A stretch of 64,000 nt of DNA from an uncultured Treponema sp. Its GTDB lineage: Bacteria > Spirochaetota > Spirochaetia > Treponematales > Treponemataceae. The stretch lies in assembly GCA_947166355.1 (NCBI GenBank), contig CAMVDX010000004.1, forward strand, positions 62,001-126,000, read 5' to 3'. How positions within the stretch are numbered: position 1 is the stretch's first letter; each line of letters opens with the position of its first letter. A model generated the notes under the pieces. The model was not told the DNA's origin. It searched no databases and saw only the letters and a list, made by a program, of their open reading frames with translations. This document shows, one piece after another, positions 1 to 8,454 of this stretch. The position numbers and the translations under genes were made by a program.

Positions 1-1
1 A

Positions 2-1246
2 ATGGCAAAGAAGAATTCAATTAAACTTTTTGAAGATAAACTTGTCCGCTCTGTTTGGGATGAAGAAAAAGAAGAATGGTATTTTTCTATAGTAGATGTT
101 ATTGAAATCCTAACTGACAGCAGCGATCCAAAACAATACATAAAAAAAATGCGCTCTCGTGATGAAGAACTGAATTCCAACTGGGGTACAATTTGTACCC
201 CCCTTCAAATGATTGGAAAAGATGGAAAAAGACGTGAAATTCAGGCTGCAAATACACAAGGTCTTTTCCGCATAATACAGTCAATTCCTTCAAAAAAAGC
301 GGAGCCATTTAAGCAGTGGCTCGCCAAAGTTGGAGCGGAACGCCTTGATCAATTGCAAGACCCGGAACTTTCAATAAAACAGGGCTTGGAAGATTACCGC
401 AGGCTTGGCTATTCTGACGACTGGATTAACCAGCGTTTAAAGTCTATCGAAATAAGAAAAGACCTTACAGACCAGTGGAAAGGACACAATGTAGAAGATG
501 GCGTTCAATATGCGGCCCTCACAGATATAATTTATCAGGCATGGGCTGACAAAACTGCAAAAGAATACAAGAAGTTCAAAGGTCTAAAAAAAGAAAATCT
601 CCGTGACAACATGACAAATGAAGAGCTTGTCTTGAACATGCTTGCAGAACTTTCCGCAACAAGCATCACAAAGACAAAAAATCCCCAGACTTTGGAAGAA
701 AATGCCAAGTGCGCTCACGAAGGCGGAACTGTTGCGGCTGTAGCCCGCCGAGAGCTTGAAAGCAAAACAGGCAGAAGCATCGTTTCGCCTCTTAATGCAA
801 GAGATTATTTTGAAGCACAGATAGAATCAAAAAAAGAGCAGTTTTATCTGCCTGTAAGAAATTTTATTTTGGGAACAGGACTTTCCTTTGGATTCAGCAA
901 CGAAAAGCTTCGGATTCCCTATAAGGATTCATATTTTGTAATCGACCAGCTTTATTATCACATTCCATCAAGAAGGAATGTTCTTTTAAGGATTTTGCGA
1001 AAAAATCTGACGCAAAAGGAAAAAGAAGAGTTTAAAGAGCAGATACAATTCTTTAATGCAAAAGATAAGCGTGAAGAAGAAAATAACGCAGTTGGGCTTC
1101 TTTTTATAATCGGTGAAAAGCAGGTAAGCATTGAATATGTTATTCCAGACGGAAATGAACAATCTGTAGAAAAATTAGGTTTGCCGACTTCAAAAGAGTT
1201 TGATTCATTTTTACAGAAAAGCCTTGCAGATTTAAGGATGAATTGA
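2..1246 (+). CDS. DinD/BRO-N family protein with YhcG-like nuclease tail
   Basis: A 414-residue protein. The first ~110 residues look like the BRO-N/KilA-type DNA-binding domain (FSIVDVIEIL, NTQGLFRIIQSIP), followed by a DinD-type middle (GYSDDWINQRLKSIEIRK; ENAKCAHEGG) known from DNA-damage-inducible protein D. Residues ~285-400 resemble the C-terminal PD-(D/E)XK fold of YhcG/DUF1016 (GTGLSFGF, YFVIDQLYYH, VGLLFIIGEK, SIEYVIP). The first acidic residue is kept, but the usual ExK position reads RILR, so the nuclease site looks degenerate. DinD-like genes often sit inside type I restriction loci, and an hsdS follows 2 kb downstream. The ATG is at base 2, so the RBS and possibly some N-terminal codons lie outside the window. 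Base composition is less AT-rich than the next genes. The family call is firm; the tail is inference. Confidence 0.8.
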   Translation: MAKKNSIKLFEDKLVRSVWDEEKEEWYFSIVDVIEILTDSSDPKQYIKKMRSRDEELNSNWGTICTPLQMIGKDGKRREIQAANTQGLFRIIQSIPSKKAEPFKQWLAKVGAERLDQLQDPELSIKQGLEDYRRLGYSDDWINQRLKSIEIRKDLTDQWKGHNVEDGVQYAALTDIIYQAWADKTAKEYKKFKGLKKENLRDNMTNEELVLNMLAELSATSITKTKNPQTLEENAKCAHEGGTVAAVARRELESKTGRSIVSPLNARDYFEAQIESKKEQFYLPVRNFILGTGLSFGFSNEKLRIPYKDSYFVIDQLYYHIPSRRNVLLRILRKNLTQKEKEEFKEQIQFFNAKDKREEENNAVGLLFIIGEKQVSIEYVIPDGNEQSVEKLGLPTSKEFDSFLQKSLADLRMN

Positions 1247-1281
1247 AAAATTTAAAACTTATATGAAGAAAGGAGACTTAA

Positions 1282-2895
1282 ATGAGAATAAAATCAATAA
1301 AAATAAAAGATTTTAAACGATTTACGGATTTAACGATTCAAAACATTCCTCAAACAGCAAAACTTGTTGTTCTTGTCGGACCGAATGGGTGCGGAAAAAC
1401 GTCTCTTTTTGAAGCCTTTAATCAATGGTATAGATATAGAGGTTGGAGATGGGGATATAATGACAGTTTATATTTTATAAAACGACAATTCGATGATTTG
1501 TCAATGGAACACAATCCGTGGTCTGATATACAAATTGAATTCAATGATTTTGATGAGAATGCTGAACAATCACAGATAAAAGGAAAATTTTATTTTCGAA
1601 GTGCATTTCGCAACGATCCAGATTTTTCAGTAACAAATTTATCTGGGATGAAAAATCCTACAGAATATGTGGTAGAAAATCTAATGAATACAGATGCAAA
1701 AGTTTCAGAAGACTACCAGCGACTAATTTCAAAGACGATGGCAGGAGTGTATTCGAAAGAGTTTGATGAACTTAATGTAAAAGCTTTACGTGAAAAAATA
1801 ATCGGTAAAATCCAACAATCTTTAATCTCAATTTTTCCAGATTTGCAATTACTAGATATTGGAGATCCACTTGAAGATGGAACTTTCTATTTCAAAAAGG
1901 GAATAATAGAAAAATACCATTATAAGAATCTTTCAGCAGGTGAAAAATCTGCGTTTGATTTAATTTTAGACTTAATTATAAAACAAGAATATTATCCAGA
2001 TTCGATTTTCTGTATCGACGAACCTGAAAGTCATATGCATACAAGTTTACAAGAAAAAGTTCTGGAAGAGCTGTATAAAAATGTACCTGATAATTCACAA
2101 TTATGGATAGCTACTCATTCTATAGGTATGTTAAAAAAGGCTCGAGAATTAAATGAAAAATCTCCAGATAGTGTTGTTTTTCTAGATTTTGAGGGAAAAG
2201 ATTTTGATTCAACAGTTGTTATTGAGCCTTCAGAAATTAACAAACCCATCTGGAATAAGTTTTTAGAGTTGGCATTTGATGATTTTGCAGGATTAATTGC
2301 TCCAAGAACTATTGTTTTTTGTGAAGGTGCACAACACAAAGGCAGAAATCAAAACTTCGATCAAGAAGTATACTCAAAAATCTTTCATAATGAAAAGCCT
2401 GATGTAGCTTTTGTTTCGATAGGTTCTTGCTCCGAAATTGAAGACCCAAATAATATTAGTATGCGAATTGTTAAAGAAGTTCTTAATAATTCAAAAATTA
2501 TCAAACTGGTTGATAGAGATGATAAAAGTGACGAGCAAGTAAATGAATGCAACAGAAGAGGAATAAGAGTTCTAGGAAGAAGACATCTCGAATGCTATCT
2601 TTTTGATGACGAAATGATACGGAAATTATGTAAGACAAAAGGCATGTCCGAAAGGGAAGCAGAATGTTTAGAAATGAAAAGCAAAGCAATGCAAGACAGT
2701 ATCAGCCGTGGTAACCCATCTGATGATGTAAAGTCTGCAAGTGGCGAAATTTATATTAATCTCAAAAAAATTTTGCAGTTAACTAGATGTGGAAATGATG
2801 CGCATTCATTTTTAAGAGATACAATGGCTCCATTACTTACTTCAGATATGCCGTTGTATACAGAAATAAAACAATCTATTTTTGGAGAACAATAA
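1282..2895 (+). CDS. OLD-like AAA ATPase with C-terminal TOPRIM/DUF4435-like region
   Basis: A 537-residue ABC-type ATPase. Walker A is GPNGCGKTS near residue 33, the signature-like LSAGEKSAFDLI is near 215, Walker B is FCIDEPESHMH near 243, and the switch motif is WIATHS near 275. After residue ~345 comes a TOPRIM-like region: IVFCEGAQ supplies the first acidic residue and IIKLVDRDD the second acidic cluster, then HLECYLF, as in OLD-family endonucleases and DUF4435 proteins. Such proteins are mostly anti-phage nucleases or ATPase sensors. The start is supported by AAGGAGA 7 bases upstream. The stop overlaps the next start (TAATG), so the two genes are probably translationally coupled. Composition is very AT-rich, unlike the preceding gene. 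Substrate unknown. Confidence 0.8.
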   Translation: MRIKSIKIKDFKRFTDLTIQNIPQTAKLVVLVGPNGCGKTSLFEAFNQWYRYRGWRWGYNDSLYFIKRQFDDLSMEHNPWSDIQIEFNDFDENAEQSQIKGKFYFRSAFRNDPDFSVTNLSGMKNPTEYVVENLMNTDAKVSEDYQRLISKTMAGVYSKEFDELNVKALREKIIGKIQQSLISIFPDLQLLDIGDPLEDGTFYFKKGIIEKYHYKNLSAGEKSAFDLILDLIIKQEYYPDSIFCIDEPESHMHTSLQEKVLEELYKNVPDNSQLWIATHSIGMLKKARELNEKSPDSVVFLDFEGKDFDSTVVIEPSEINKPIWNKFLELAFDDFAGLIAPRTIVFCEGAQHKGRNQNFDQEVYSKIFHNEKPDVAFVSIGSCSEIEDPNNISMRIVKEVLNNSKIIKLVDRDDKSDEQVNECNRRGIRVLGRRHLECYLFDDEMIRKLCKTKGMSEREAECLEMKSKAMQDSISRGNPSDDVKSASGEIYINLKKILQLTRCGNDAHSFLRDTMAPLLTSDMPLYTEIKQSIFGEQ

Positions 2896-3311
2896 TGACT
2901 AATCAAATTATGTTTTGGGCAACTGTTTTAAGCCCGATTGTGGGTGTAGTAGCGATAATAGTCGCTCTTGCAATAGCACATCAATCCTCAAAAGATACAA
3001 AAAAGCAGATTTCTGGAATCTATGACTTACTTGATGTTTTTATAGCCGCACAGAATCCACAAATGACAGAGACAAAACGCCAGTTAGAGCAGCAGTTAGC
3101 ACAATTGTCACGACAGATAAAAGAAGCAGAAATAGATTTAGAAACTGTTCATTATCCATTTTATGGCAGGGGTGCACGAATAGATGATATTGAAGCAGAC
3201 ATGGAAAATCAAAAAAGAAGAGAATATTTGCAAAGCCTATTGAGTGCGAAGAATGAACTTGAGAATAAATTGAACTCAATTAATATGTATTTGTCAAAGG
3301 CTGGAAAATAA
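2895..3311 (+). CDS. small membrane-anchored coiled-coil protein
   Basis: 138 residues that I do not recognise as a named family. Residues ~8-28 form one hydrophobic helix (VLSPIVGVVAIIVALAIA), a likely N-terminal membrane anchor. The remainder is charged and heptad-like (QLEQQLAQLSRQIKEAE; NELENKLNSINMYL), predicting a cytoplasmic coiled coil. It overlaps the stop of the OLD-like ATPase by one base and is probably co-translated with it, which suggests a membrane partner of that ATPase. The following hsdS starts 1 base after its stop. Function is inferred from context only. Confidence 0.65.
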   Translation: MTNQIMFWATVLSPIVGVVAIIVALAIAHQSSKDTKKQISGIYDLLDVFIAAQNPQMTETKRQLEQQLAQLSRQIKEAEIDLETVHYPFYGRGARIDDIEADMENQKRREYLQSLLSAKNELENKLNSINMYLSKAGK

Positions 3312-3312
3312 T

Positions 3313-4581
3313 ATGGAAATGAAAAAATATAAGTTGGGGGAGATTGCTGATTATGTTGGTAGTGGGATGACGCCATTAAGAAGTAATGAATTATATTGGA
3401 AATCAAACGATATACCATGGCTAAAGACCGAACAACTAGGCGAGTACAAAATTTTTGACACAAAAGAATACATTTCAAATCTTGCACTTAAAGAGTGTAA
3501 TTTAAAAGTTTATCCCAAAAACACCTTGTCAATTGCGATGTATGGAGAAGGTAAAACACGAGGAAATGTATCCATTTTAGCTAAAGAAATGACAACAAAT
3601 CAGGCTTGTTGTAACTTAATCGTAAATAAAACAATCGCTGATTATAAGTTCGTATTTTATTACTTAAAAAATAGTTATAATGTATTACGTTCTTTATCTT
3701 CTGGAATACGTAAAAACTTAAATTCTGAAGATATTAAAAATTTTGAGATTTCTCTTCCTCCTCTCGAATCCCAGCAAAAAATCGCCGCCGTCCTTTCCAC
3801 CCTCGATGACAAAATCGCATTGAACCGCCGCATGAACGCAAAGCTGGAGCAAATGGCAAAACGGCTCTATGACCACTGGTTTGTGCAGTTTGACTTTCCT
3901 AATGCAGCCGGCAAGCCATACAAATCTTCCGGCGGAAAAATGGATTATAACGAAGTTCTTAAACGGGAGATACCGGTCGGATGGGAAGTAACTTCATTAA
4001 AAGAATGTATTAATCATATAAATACTGGACTTAATCCTCGAGATAACTTTGTACTAGGAAACGGAAATATAAAATATGTAACTGTAAAAAATTTAACAGA
4101 ATCAGGAATGATTGACTTTTCAAACTGCGATTTAATTGATGAAGAAGCACGATCTATGGTTCATAATCGTTCTGATATAAAAACCGGTGATATTCTGTTT
4201 GCAAGTATTTGTCCGCTTGGGCGCTGCTATCTTATAAATGAAGAGCCAAAAGATTGGGATATAAATGAATCTGTTTTTACTATTAGACCAAATTATAAGA
4301 ATATGTCCTCTCAATTTTTATACAACATTTTACGAGATGAATACTATGTAAGAAAAATGACCCAGAAAGCAACGGGAAGTATCTTTAAAGGTATTCGAGT
4401 TGATGATTTGGAAAAAATGGAGATTGTTCTACCTTCAAAAGAAATCATAGATTCATTTACTGTAAAGATAACACCATTATTGAATCAGCAAGCTAAATTA
4501 CAACGAGAATCAATGAAACTTAGCGAAATGAGGGATAAATTATTACCACTGCTTATGAATGGTCAAGCTGAGGTGAAATAA
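3313..4581 (+). CDS. hsdS: type I restriction-modification specificity subunit HsdS
   Basis: 422 residues with the classical layout: a target recognition domain (~1-150), a conserved spacer helix (LPPLESQQKIAAVLSTLDDKI and following), a second recognition domain beginning near IPVGWEVTSLKE (~220-385) and a second helix ending in MRDKLLPLLMNGQAEV. HsdS gives DNA sequence specificity to the HsdM2S methylase and the HsdR complex. Neither hsdM nor hsdR lies in the window; they may be upstream of base 1. The conserved spacer (about 3760-3960) is clearly richer in GC than the AT-rich recognition domains, the usual mark of recognition-domain exchange. The start is 1 base after the preceding stop. 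Confidence 0.9.
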   Translation: MEMKKYKLGEIADYVGSGMTPLRSNELYWKSNDIPWLKTEQLGEYKIFDTKEYISNLALKECNLKVYPKNTLSIAMYGEGKTRGNVSILAKEMTTNQACCNLIVNKTIADYKFVFYYLKNSYNVLRSLSSGIRKNLNSEDIKNFEISLPPLESQQKIAAVLSTLDDKIALNRRMNAKLEQMAKRLYDHWFVQFDFPNAAGKPYKSSGGKMDYNEVLKREIPVGWEVTSLKECINHINTGLNPRDNFVLGNGNIKYVTVKNLTESGMIDFSNCDLIDEEARSMVHNRSDIKTGDILFASICPLGRCYLINEEPKDWDINESVFTIRPNYKNMSSQFLYNILRDEYYVRKMTQKATGSIFKGIRVDDLEKMEIVLPSKEIIDSFTVKITPLLNQQAKLQRESMKLSEMRDKLLPLLMNGQAEVK

Positions 4582-4651
4582 TGAAATGAACAATTAATAT
4601 GTTAATTTAAATCTACAAAATATAAAAAATCAATTATAAAAGGAGAAAAAA

Positions 4652-5674
4652 ATGCAAGTTGTATTAGATACAAATATTATTCTTAAATCACCTAGAATGG
4701 ATAATGATTTATTTAAAGCTTTGTATAGATATCTTGAAACTACAGGTTCATCATTAAAGCTCTCAACTATTGTAAAAAAAGAAATTGAAGCAGGTTATAA
4801 AAAGAGACTAAAGAAACAAAATCGTGAATATTTACTTTCAAGTAAGTATTTGAATGGTTTAACGATGTCAGAAGTGCCAATAATACAATTAGATTATGAT
4901 ACTGAAACAAAACTTTTTATGGACAACGTAAATAAAATTTATTCAAGATTTAGTTCAAACTATTTAATTGATTATACAAATGAAATGTGTGCTGAAAGTG
5001 TAAGAAGAGCCTTAGAAAAAATTAAACCATGTAGTGAAGAAAAAGAAGAAATACGAGATACTATTATATGGCTTTCAACTTTAGAATTAGCAAAAACAAA
5101 CGGAGATAAAAAAGTTATCTTTATAAGTGAAAATATAAAAGAATTTGCACAAGATAATAAACTTCACCCAACACTAATACAAGATGCAAAAGACAATGGA
5201 GTTGAAATCTTATATTACACAAGCTTATCAGATTTTATTCAAACATATGCAAAGAATATTAATGAATTAAATGATGAAGCTATAGACAATATAGAAGAAA
5301 CTGCAGGTATAAGAGAAGAACTTGAAAAATTTATTAATATACAATTTTCACCCATATTTGCACGACATATGTCAAGAAGATGTTCAGATTATATTGATGA
5401 TGTTGATATAAATATTGATAATATAGATTTAAATAGAGACTATTATTATGTAATTGATGGAGATGATGAAACTTGTTCTATTATTGCTTCTTATTCTGGC
5501 GAAGTTGACTCTAGTGCTATCGTATATAAACAGGACTATGATTATGATGGAGAAATTACAATTGAGCGAAAAAAATTTACAAATCATAATACAGTCAATT
5601 TCGAAGTTGTATATAGATTAACAGAAAATTTTGAATATTATAATCATGATATTTTGAATTCAGATTATAATTAA
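4652..5674 (+). CDS. PIN-domain (DUF4935-like) ribonuclease-type protein
   Basis: 340 residues. The N-terminal ~190 residues form a PIN-type domain: VVLDTNII carries the first acidic residue, STIVKKEIEAGY a second, EIRDTIIWLSTLELA the third and VIFISENIKEFA the fourth conserved strand. The layout matches DUF4935-class PIN proteins rather than short VapC toxins. The C-terminal ~150 residues are acidic and unassigned. PIN domains are metal-dependent RNases used in toxin and defence modules. A good RBS (AAAAGGAG) precedes the ATG. The stop is followed within 13 bases by a broken KAP NTPase gene that has its own RBS, making this the first of four nuclease-KAP pairs in the island. Confidence 0.75.
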   Translation: MQVVLDTNIILKSPRMDNDLFKALYRYLETTGSSLKLSTIVKKEIEAGYKKRLKKQNREYLLSSKYLNGLTMSEVPIIQLDYDTETKLFMDNVNKIYSRFSSNYLIDYTNEMCAESVRRALEKIKPCSEEKEEIRDTIIWLSTLELAKTNGDKKVIFISENIKEFAQDNKLHPTLIQDAKDNGVEILYYTSLSDFIQTYAKNINELNDEAIDNIEETAGIREELEKFINIQFSPIFARHMSRRCSDYIDDVDINIDNIDLNRDYYYVIDGDDETCSIIASYSGEVDSSAIVYKQDYDYDGEITIERKKFTNHNTVNFEVVYRLTENFEYYNHDILNSDYN

Positions 5675-5686
5675 TGAGGTTATTTT

Positions 5687-5950
5687 TTGAAAGATTTTCT
5701 TTCCCGCCAGCCATATCTTGATCTTCTCAAAACAATAATTGTGCATCAGAAAGAAAATCAAAGTGGTTATTCTTTAGCAATTGATGGTGGATAGAGGTCT
5801 GGAAAGATATGGATTTTGCAGAAATTTGAAAACTACATGTGCGAAATTCTACTTCCAGATATTTTAGAAAAGTCCTCAGATATGATGTTAAATATTGAAA
5901 AGAAGGAAAGTGAAATTATATGTGAAAATACAAAGCTTATTGATTTGTGA
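5687..5950 (+). pseudogene. KAP P-loop NTPase remnant (KAP copy A)
   Basis: Starting from TTG with GAGG 7 bases upstream, the frame reads a close copy of the intact KAP genes at 10793 and 16105 for about 50 codons (DFLSRQPYLDLLKTII; YSLAIDGG). A TAG at 5792-5794 then falls in the Walker A region, where the intact copies encode the W of GEWGSGKT. Homology continues for a few codons after the stop (RSGKIWILQKFE) and then ceases, and the frame closes at 5948-5950. About 430 C-terminal codons are missing. It directly follows the PIN gene. This is a degraded copy, not an active gene. Confidence 0.85.
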
Positions 5951-5989
5951 GATAGATGGTTAGCTTTGCTTATGAATGGACTGATAGGT

Positions 5990-7120
5990 ATGAAATTAAT
6001 GAATGATAGTAAAAAGTTATTTATTCTTTTTAGTGTTGATGTAATTGATTCAACAGCAATGAAAGCTCGTATGGCAAATAAATCCGATGGTTGGTTACCT
6101 TTATTCAAAAGGTTTTATACAGCTTTTCCCAAAATGCTATTTGCTAAATCCAATAGTTTTATGCTTTGGAAATATGTAGGTGATGAAATATTATTTTATG
6201 TTGAAATAAATGAAATTGAAACTGTTTCTACATACGTAAAATATTTTAAGAAAACTTTAGAGGAATGGAATAATAGAATATATGAAAATAAAGAAAAAAT
6301 AAATTATGAAGAAGCATATACCTATTTAAAAGGATGTGTTTGGATAGCTCAAACACCTAAAATTGATAAGGAATTACATATGGACTATGATCTACAAGCT
6401 AAGGGAAGCAAAGTTTTAATTGACTTTGTTGGACCGTCTGTAGATTGCGGTTTTAGAATTGCAAAGTTTGCTAGTAAAGCACATCTTATGATATCGGTTG
6501 ATATATTATGCTTATGTTATAACGATAGTGACTTAGACTTTTATTATTTAACATCTGAGAAATTGAAAGGGGTTTATAATGAAAAAGTTGAATATCCTTT
6601 ATTTTTTATATTAACTGAGCAAGCTGAAATTCAAGATAAGCAGTTAAGAACAAGATTAGGACTTCAGAATATTTCAACCTATCTTATTGAATTCTATAAG
6701 CAATTTGATTCTAAAGATGACAAAAATATTGTAAATCGAATTGATTCAAAATATTTTACATACTTCCAATTTGGATTTGAATATTTAAAAGCAACAAATA
6801 ATAATTTCAATTTATTAATACCTGAAATTAATGATGAAATCGAAGAGGAAGATGAGGAAGAACGTGAAAATCATATTAATGAAATGAAAGAATGGTTCTT
6901 GAATCGATATGAAGATCCTGCTGAAAGTTGTCCATATGAAACAAAAGAAGGTGGATATTTTTATCTTCATGGTGGTCCATATAATGCTGAAGAAGAATTA
7001 TCAACAGAGTTTGGTGGAAGGTATTCCGATGATGAAATACAAAAAGCTGCTGAAGAACTGGAAAATGAACATAGTGTTTATGATTGGGAAATGATTGATA
7101 GTCCTTATGGAGATGATTAG
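5990..7120 (+). CDS. class III nucleotide cyclase-like protein (Pycsar-like candidate)
   Basis: About 376 residues from the chosen ATG. The first ~200 residues carry class III cyclase landmarks: LFSVDVIDSTAMKAR (first metal-binding Asp), KYVGDEILFY (second Asp) and GPSVDCGFRIAKFA, equivalent to the G-x-x-VN-x-AxR region of adenylate/guanylate cyclases. There is no membrane or receiver domain. The C-terminal ~130 residues are acidic and unassigned. Stand-alone cyclases of this kind beside an effector make the Pycsar anti-phage systems; here the partner 2 bases downstream encodes DUF3800. The open frame extends upstream to a TTG at 5966, but the domain begins just after ATG 5990/5999, so I prefer 5990; no strong RBS decides it. 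Activity and base specificity are not readable from sequence. Confidence 0.65.
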   Translation: MKLMNDSKKLFILFSVDVIDSTAMKARMANKSDGWLPLFKRFYTAFPKMLFAKSNSFMLWKYVGDEILFYVEINEIETVSTYVKYFKKTLEEWNNRIYENKEKINYEEAYTYLKGCVWIAQTPKIDKELHMDYDLQAKGSKVLIDFVGPSVDCGFRIAKFASKAHLMISVDILCLCYNDSDLDFYYLTSEKLKGVYNEKVEYPLFFILTEQAEIQDKQLRTRLGLQNISTYLIEFYKQFDSKDDKNIVNRIDSKYFTYFQFGFEYLKATNNNFNLLIPEINDEIEEEDEEERENHINEMKEWFLNRYEDPAESCPYETKEGGYFYLHGGPYNAEEELSTEFGGRYSDDEIQKAAEELENEHSVYDWEMIDSPYGDD

Positions 7121-7122
7121 CA

Positions 7123-8316
7123 ATGAACAGAGTATATGCATTTATCGATGAATCAGGAGCTTTCGGAGGAGATACAAAAAATCCATCTGTTTCAAAATAT
7201 TTTATTGTTACAGCTATAATTTTTAAGAAAGAAGATCTAGAAAACGCCAAAATATCTACTGAGGAAATTCGTAAAGAAAATTTTTTTTCGAGTGAAATGA
7301 AATCTAGTGGAATTGGAGGTAACTCTAAAAGACGCTTAAAAATACTAGGTGAACTAAATGCAATTCCATATAAATATTTTTCACTAGTTGTGGATAAAGA
7401 AAAATTAACCTCTTATCGTTTCCCTGGATTAAAATATAAGAAATCATTTTATAAGTTCTTGAATAATATTATTTATTGTGAATTAAGAAAAACTTTTCCA
7501 TTAATCGATATAACTGCTGATAGCACAGGTTCGACAGGTTTTTCAGAAAGCTTCTTAAAATATATGAAAACAAAAATTGATCCAGGTAATTTATTTGAAG
7601 ATCAAAATATATATTTACATGATAGTAAAACTGACATTTTAATACAGATTGCTGATATTGTATCTGGAACTCTTTCATATATTTATGATGAACGTAAACA
7701 AGATAGTCAGAAAAAGAACTATGAAGATTTATTGGAATCGCACAAATTAAAAGTCGAGTTTTACCCTAAGGATTATAGAGACTTTAATATCTATGAATCT
7801 GCACTTGCAACGGAATATGAACCAGACATAGCAGAGATTTGTTTTCATTCTGCAAAGGAGTTCTTAAATTTATATGAATCCTCTTCTGATGATGATGTAA
7901 AGATTCAAATAGAAGTAGTCGAGTATTTATTATTTCGCTTTATTAATAATAATCAAAGAAATTATATTTCGACAAAAGAAATAATTGATTTTTTGAATAG
8001 CATAGGATATGAAGAAATATCAAAATACTATTTCAGAACAAAGATAATCGGCAAATTACGAGATTTCGGTGTTATTATTGCAAGTTCTTCTAAAGGTTAC
8101 AAAATTCCGACTTGCAAACAAGATTTATTAGATTTTGTAGAGCACAATAATTCTATTATTTTACCTATGGTTTATCGACTTAAGAAATGTTGTGATAAAA
8201 TCTATATCGGGACGATGAAAGAAACTGATTTATTGGAATCACCAAAGTATAATAAACTAAAACAAATTTGTAATATTCTTGATTTAGAAAATAAATATAT
8301 GGATTCTTTTGAATAA
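7123..8316 (+). CDS. DUF3800 family protein with C-terminal extension
   Basis: 397 residues. The N-terminal half has the DUF3800 pattern: AFIDESGAF at the start, ITADSTGSTGF in the middle and SKTDILIQIADIVSGTL, a family with an RNase H-like fold seen in mobile and defence loci. Residues ~255-330 look like a winged-helix segment (YISTKEIIDFLNSIGYEE; FRTKIIGKLRDFGV). It begins 2 bases after the cyclase stop, so the two are surely one transcript; it may be the effector of that cyclase. Twelve bases after its stop begins a truncated KAP gene, the same order as in the other nuclease-KAP pairs. Nuclease activity is inferred from the fold. Confidence 0.7.
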   Translation: MNRVYAFIDESGAFGGDTKNPSVSKYFIVTAIIFKKEDLENAKISTEEIRKENFFSSEMKSSGIGGNSKRRLKILGELNAIPYKYFSLVVDKEKLTSYRFPGLKYKKSFYKFLNNIIYCELRKTFPLIDITADSTGSTGFSESFLKYMKTKIDPGNLFEDQNIYLHDSKTDILIQIADIVSGTLSYIYDERKQDSQKKNYEDLLESHKLKVEFYPKDYRDFNIYESALATEYEPDIAEICFHSAKEFLNLYESSSDDDVKIQIEVVEYLLFRFINNNQRNYISTKEIIDFLNSIGYEEISKYYFRTKIIGKLRDFGVIIASSSKGYKIPTCKQDLLDFVEHNNSIILPMVYRLKKCCDKIYIGTMKETDLLESPKYNKLKQICNILDLENKYMDSFE

Positions 8317-8328
8317 TAGGTGTCTAGC

Positions 8329-8427
8329 ATGAGTTATTATCTTTCCCGCCAGCCATATATCGACCTTCTCAAATCAATAATTGCAAATCAGCGCGATAAT
8401 CTAAAGCATATTTTTTGCCATTGCTAA
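8329..8427 (+). pseudogene. KAP P-loop NTPase 5' fragment (KAP copy B)
   Basis: An ATG opens a 32-codon frame whose first ~25 codons repeat the N-terminus of the intact KAP genes (YYLSRQPYIDLLKSIIANQ) and which then stops. At DNA level it matches the 5' ends of the copies at 5687, 10793 and 16105, including CTTTCCCGCCAG. No P-loop remains. It follows the DUF3800 gene by 12 bases. The break with the downstream KAP-2 gene suggests a deletion or recombination junction near 8400. Confidence 0.8.
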
Positions 8428-8454
8428 TTTATGGACAAGTGGAGGTAAAGTAAA

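Noticed and set aside
5687-8427. KAP copies A and B as assembly errors of intact genes
   Set aside because: Both diverge completely from the KAP sequence after their N-terminal part, so a single base or indel correction would not restore a full gene.
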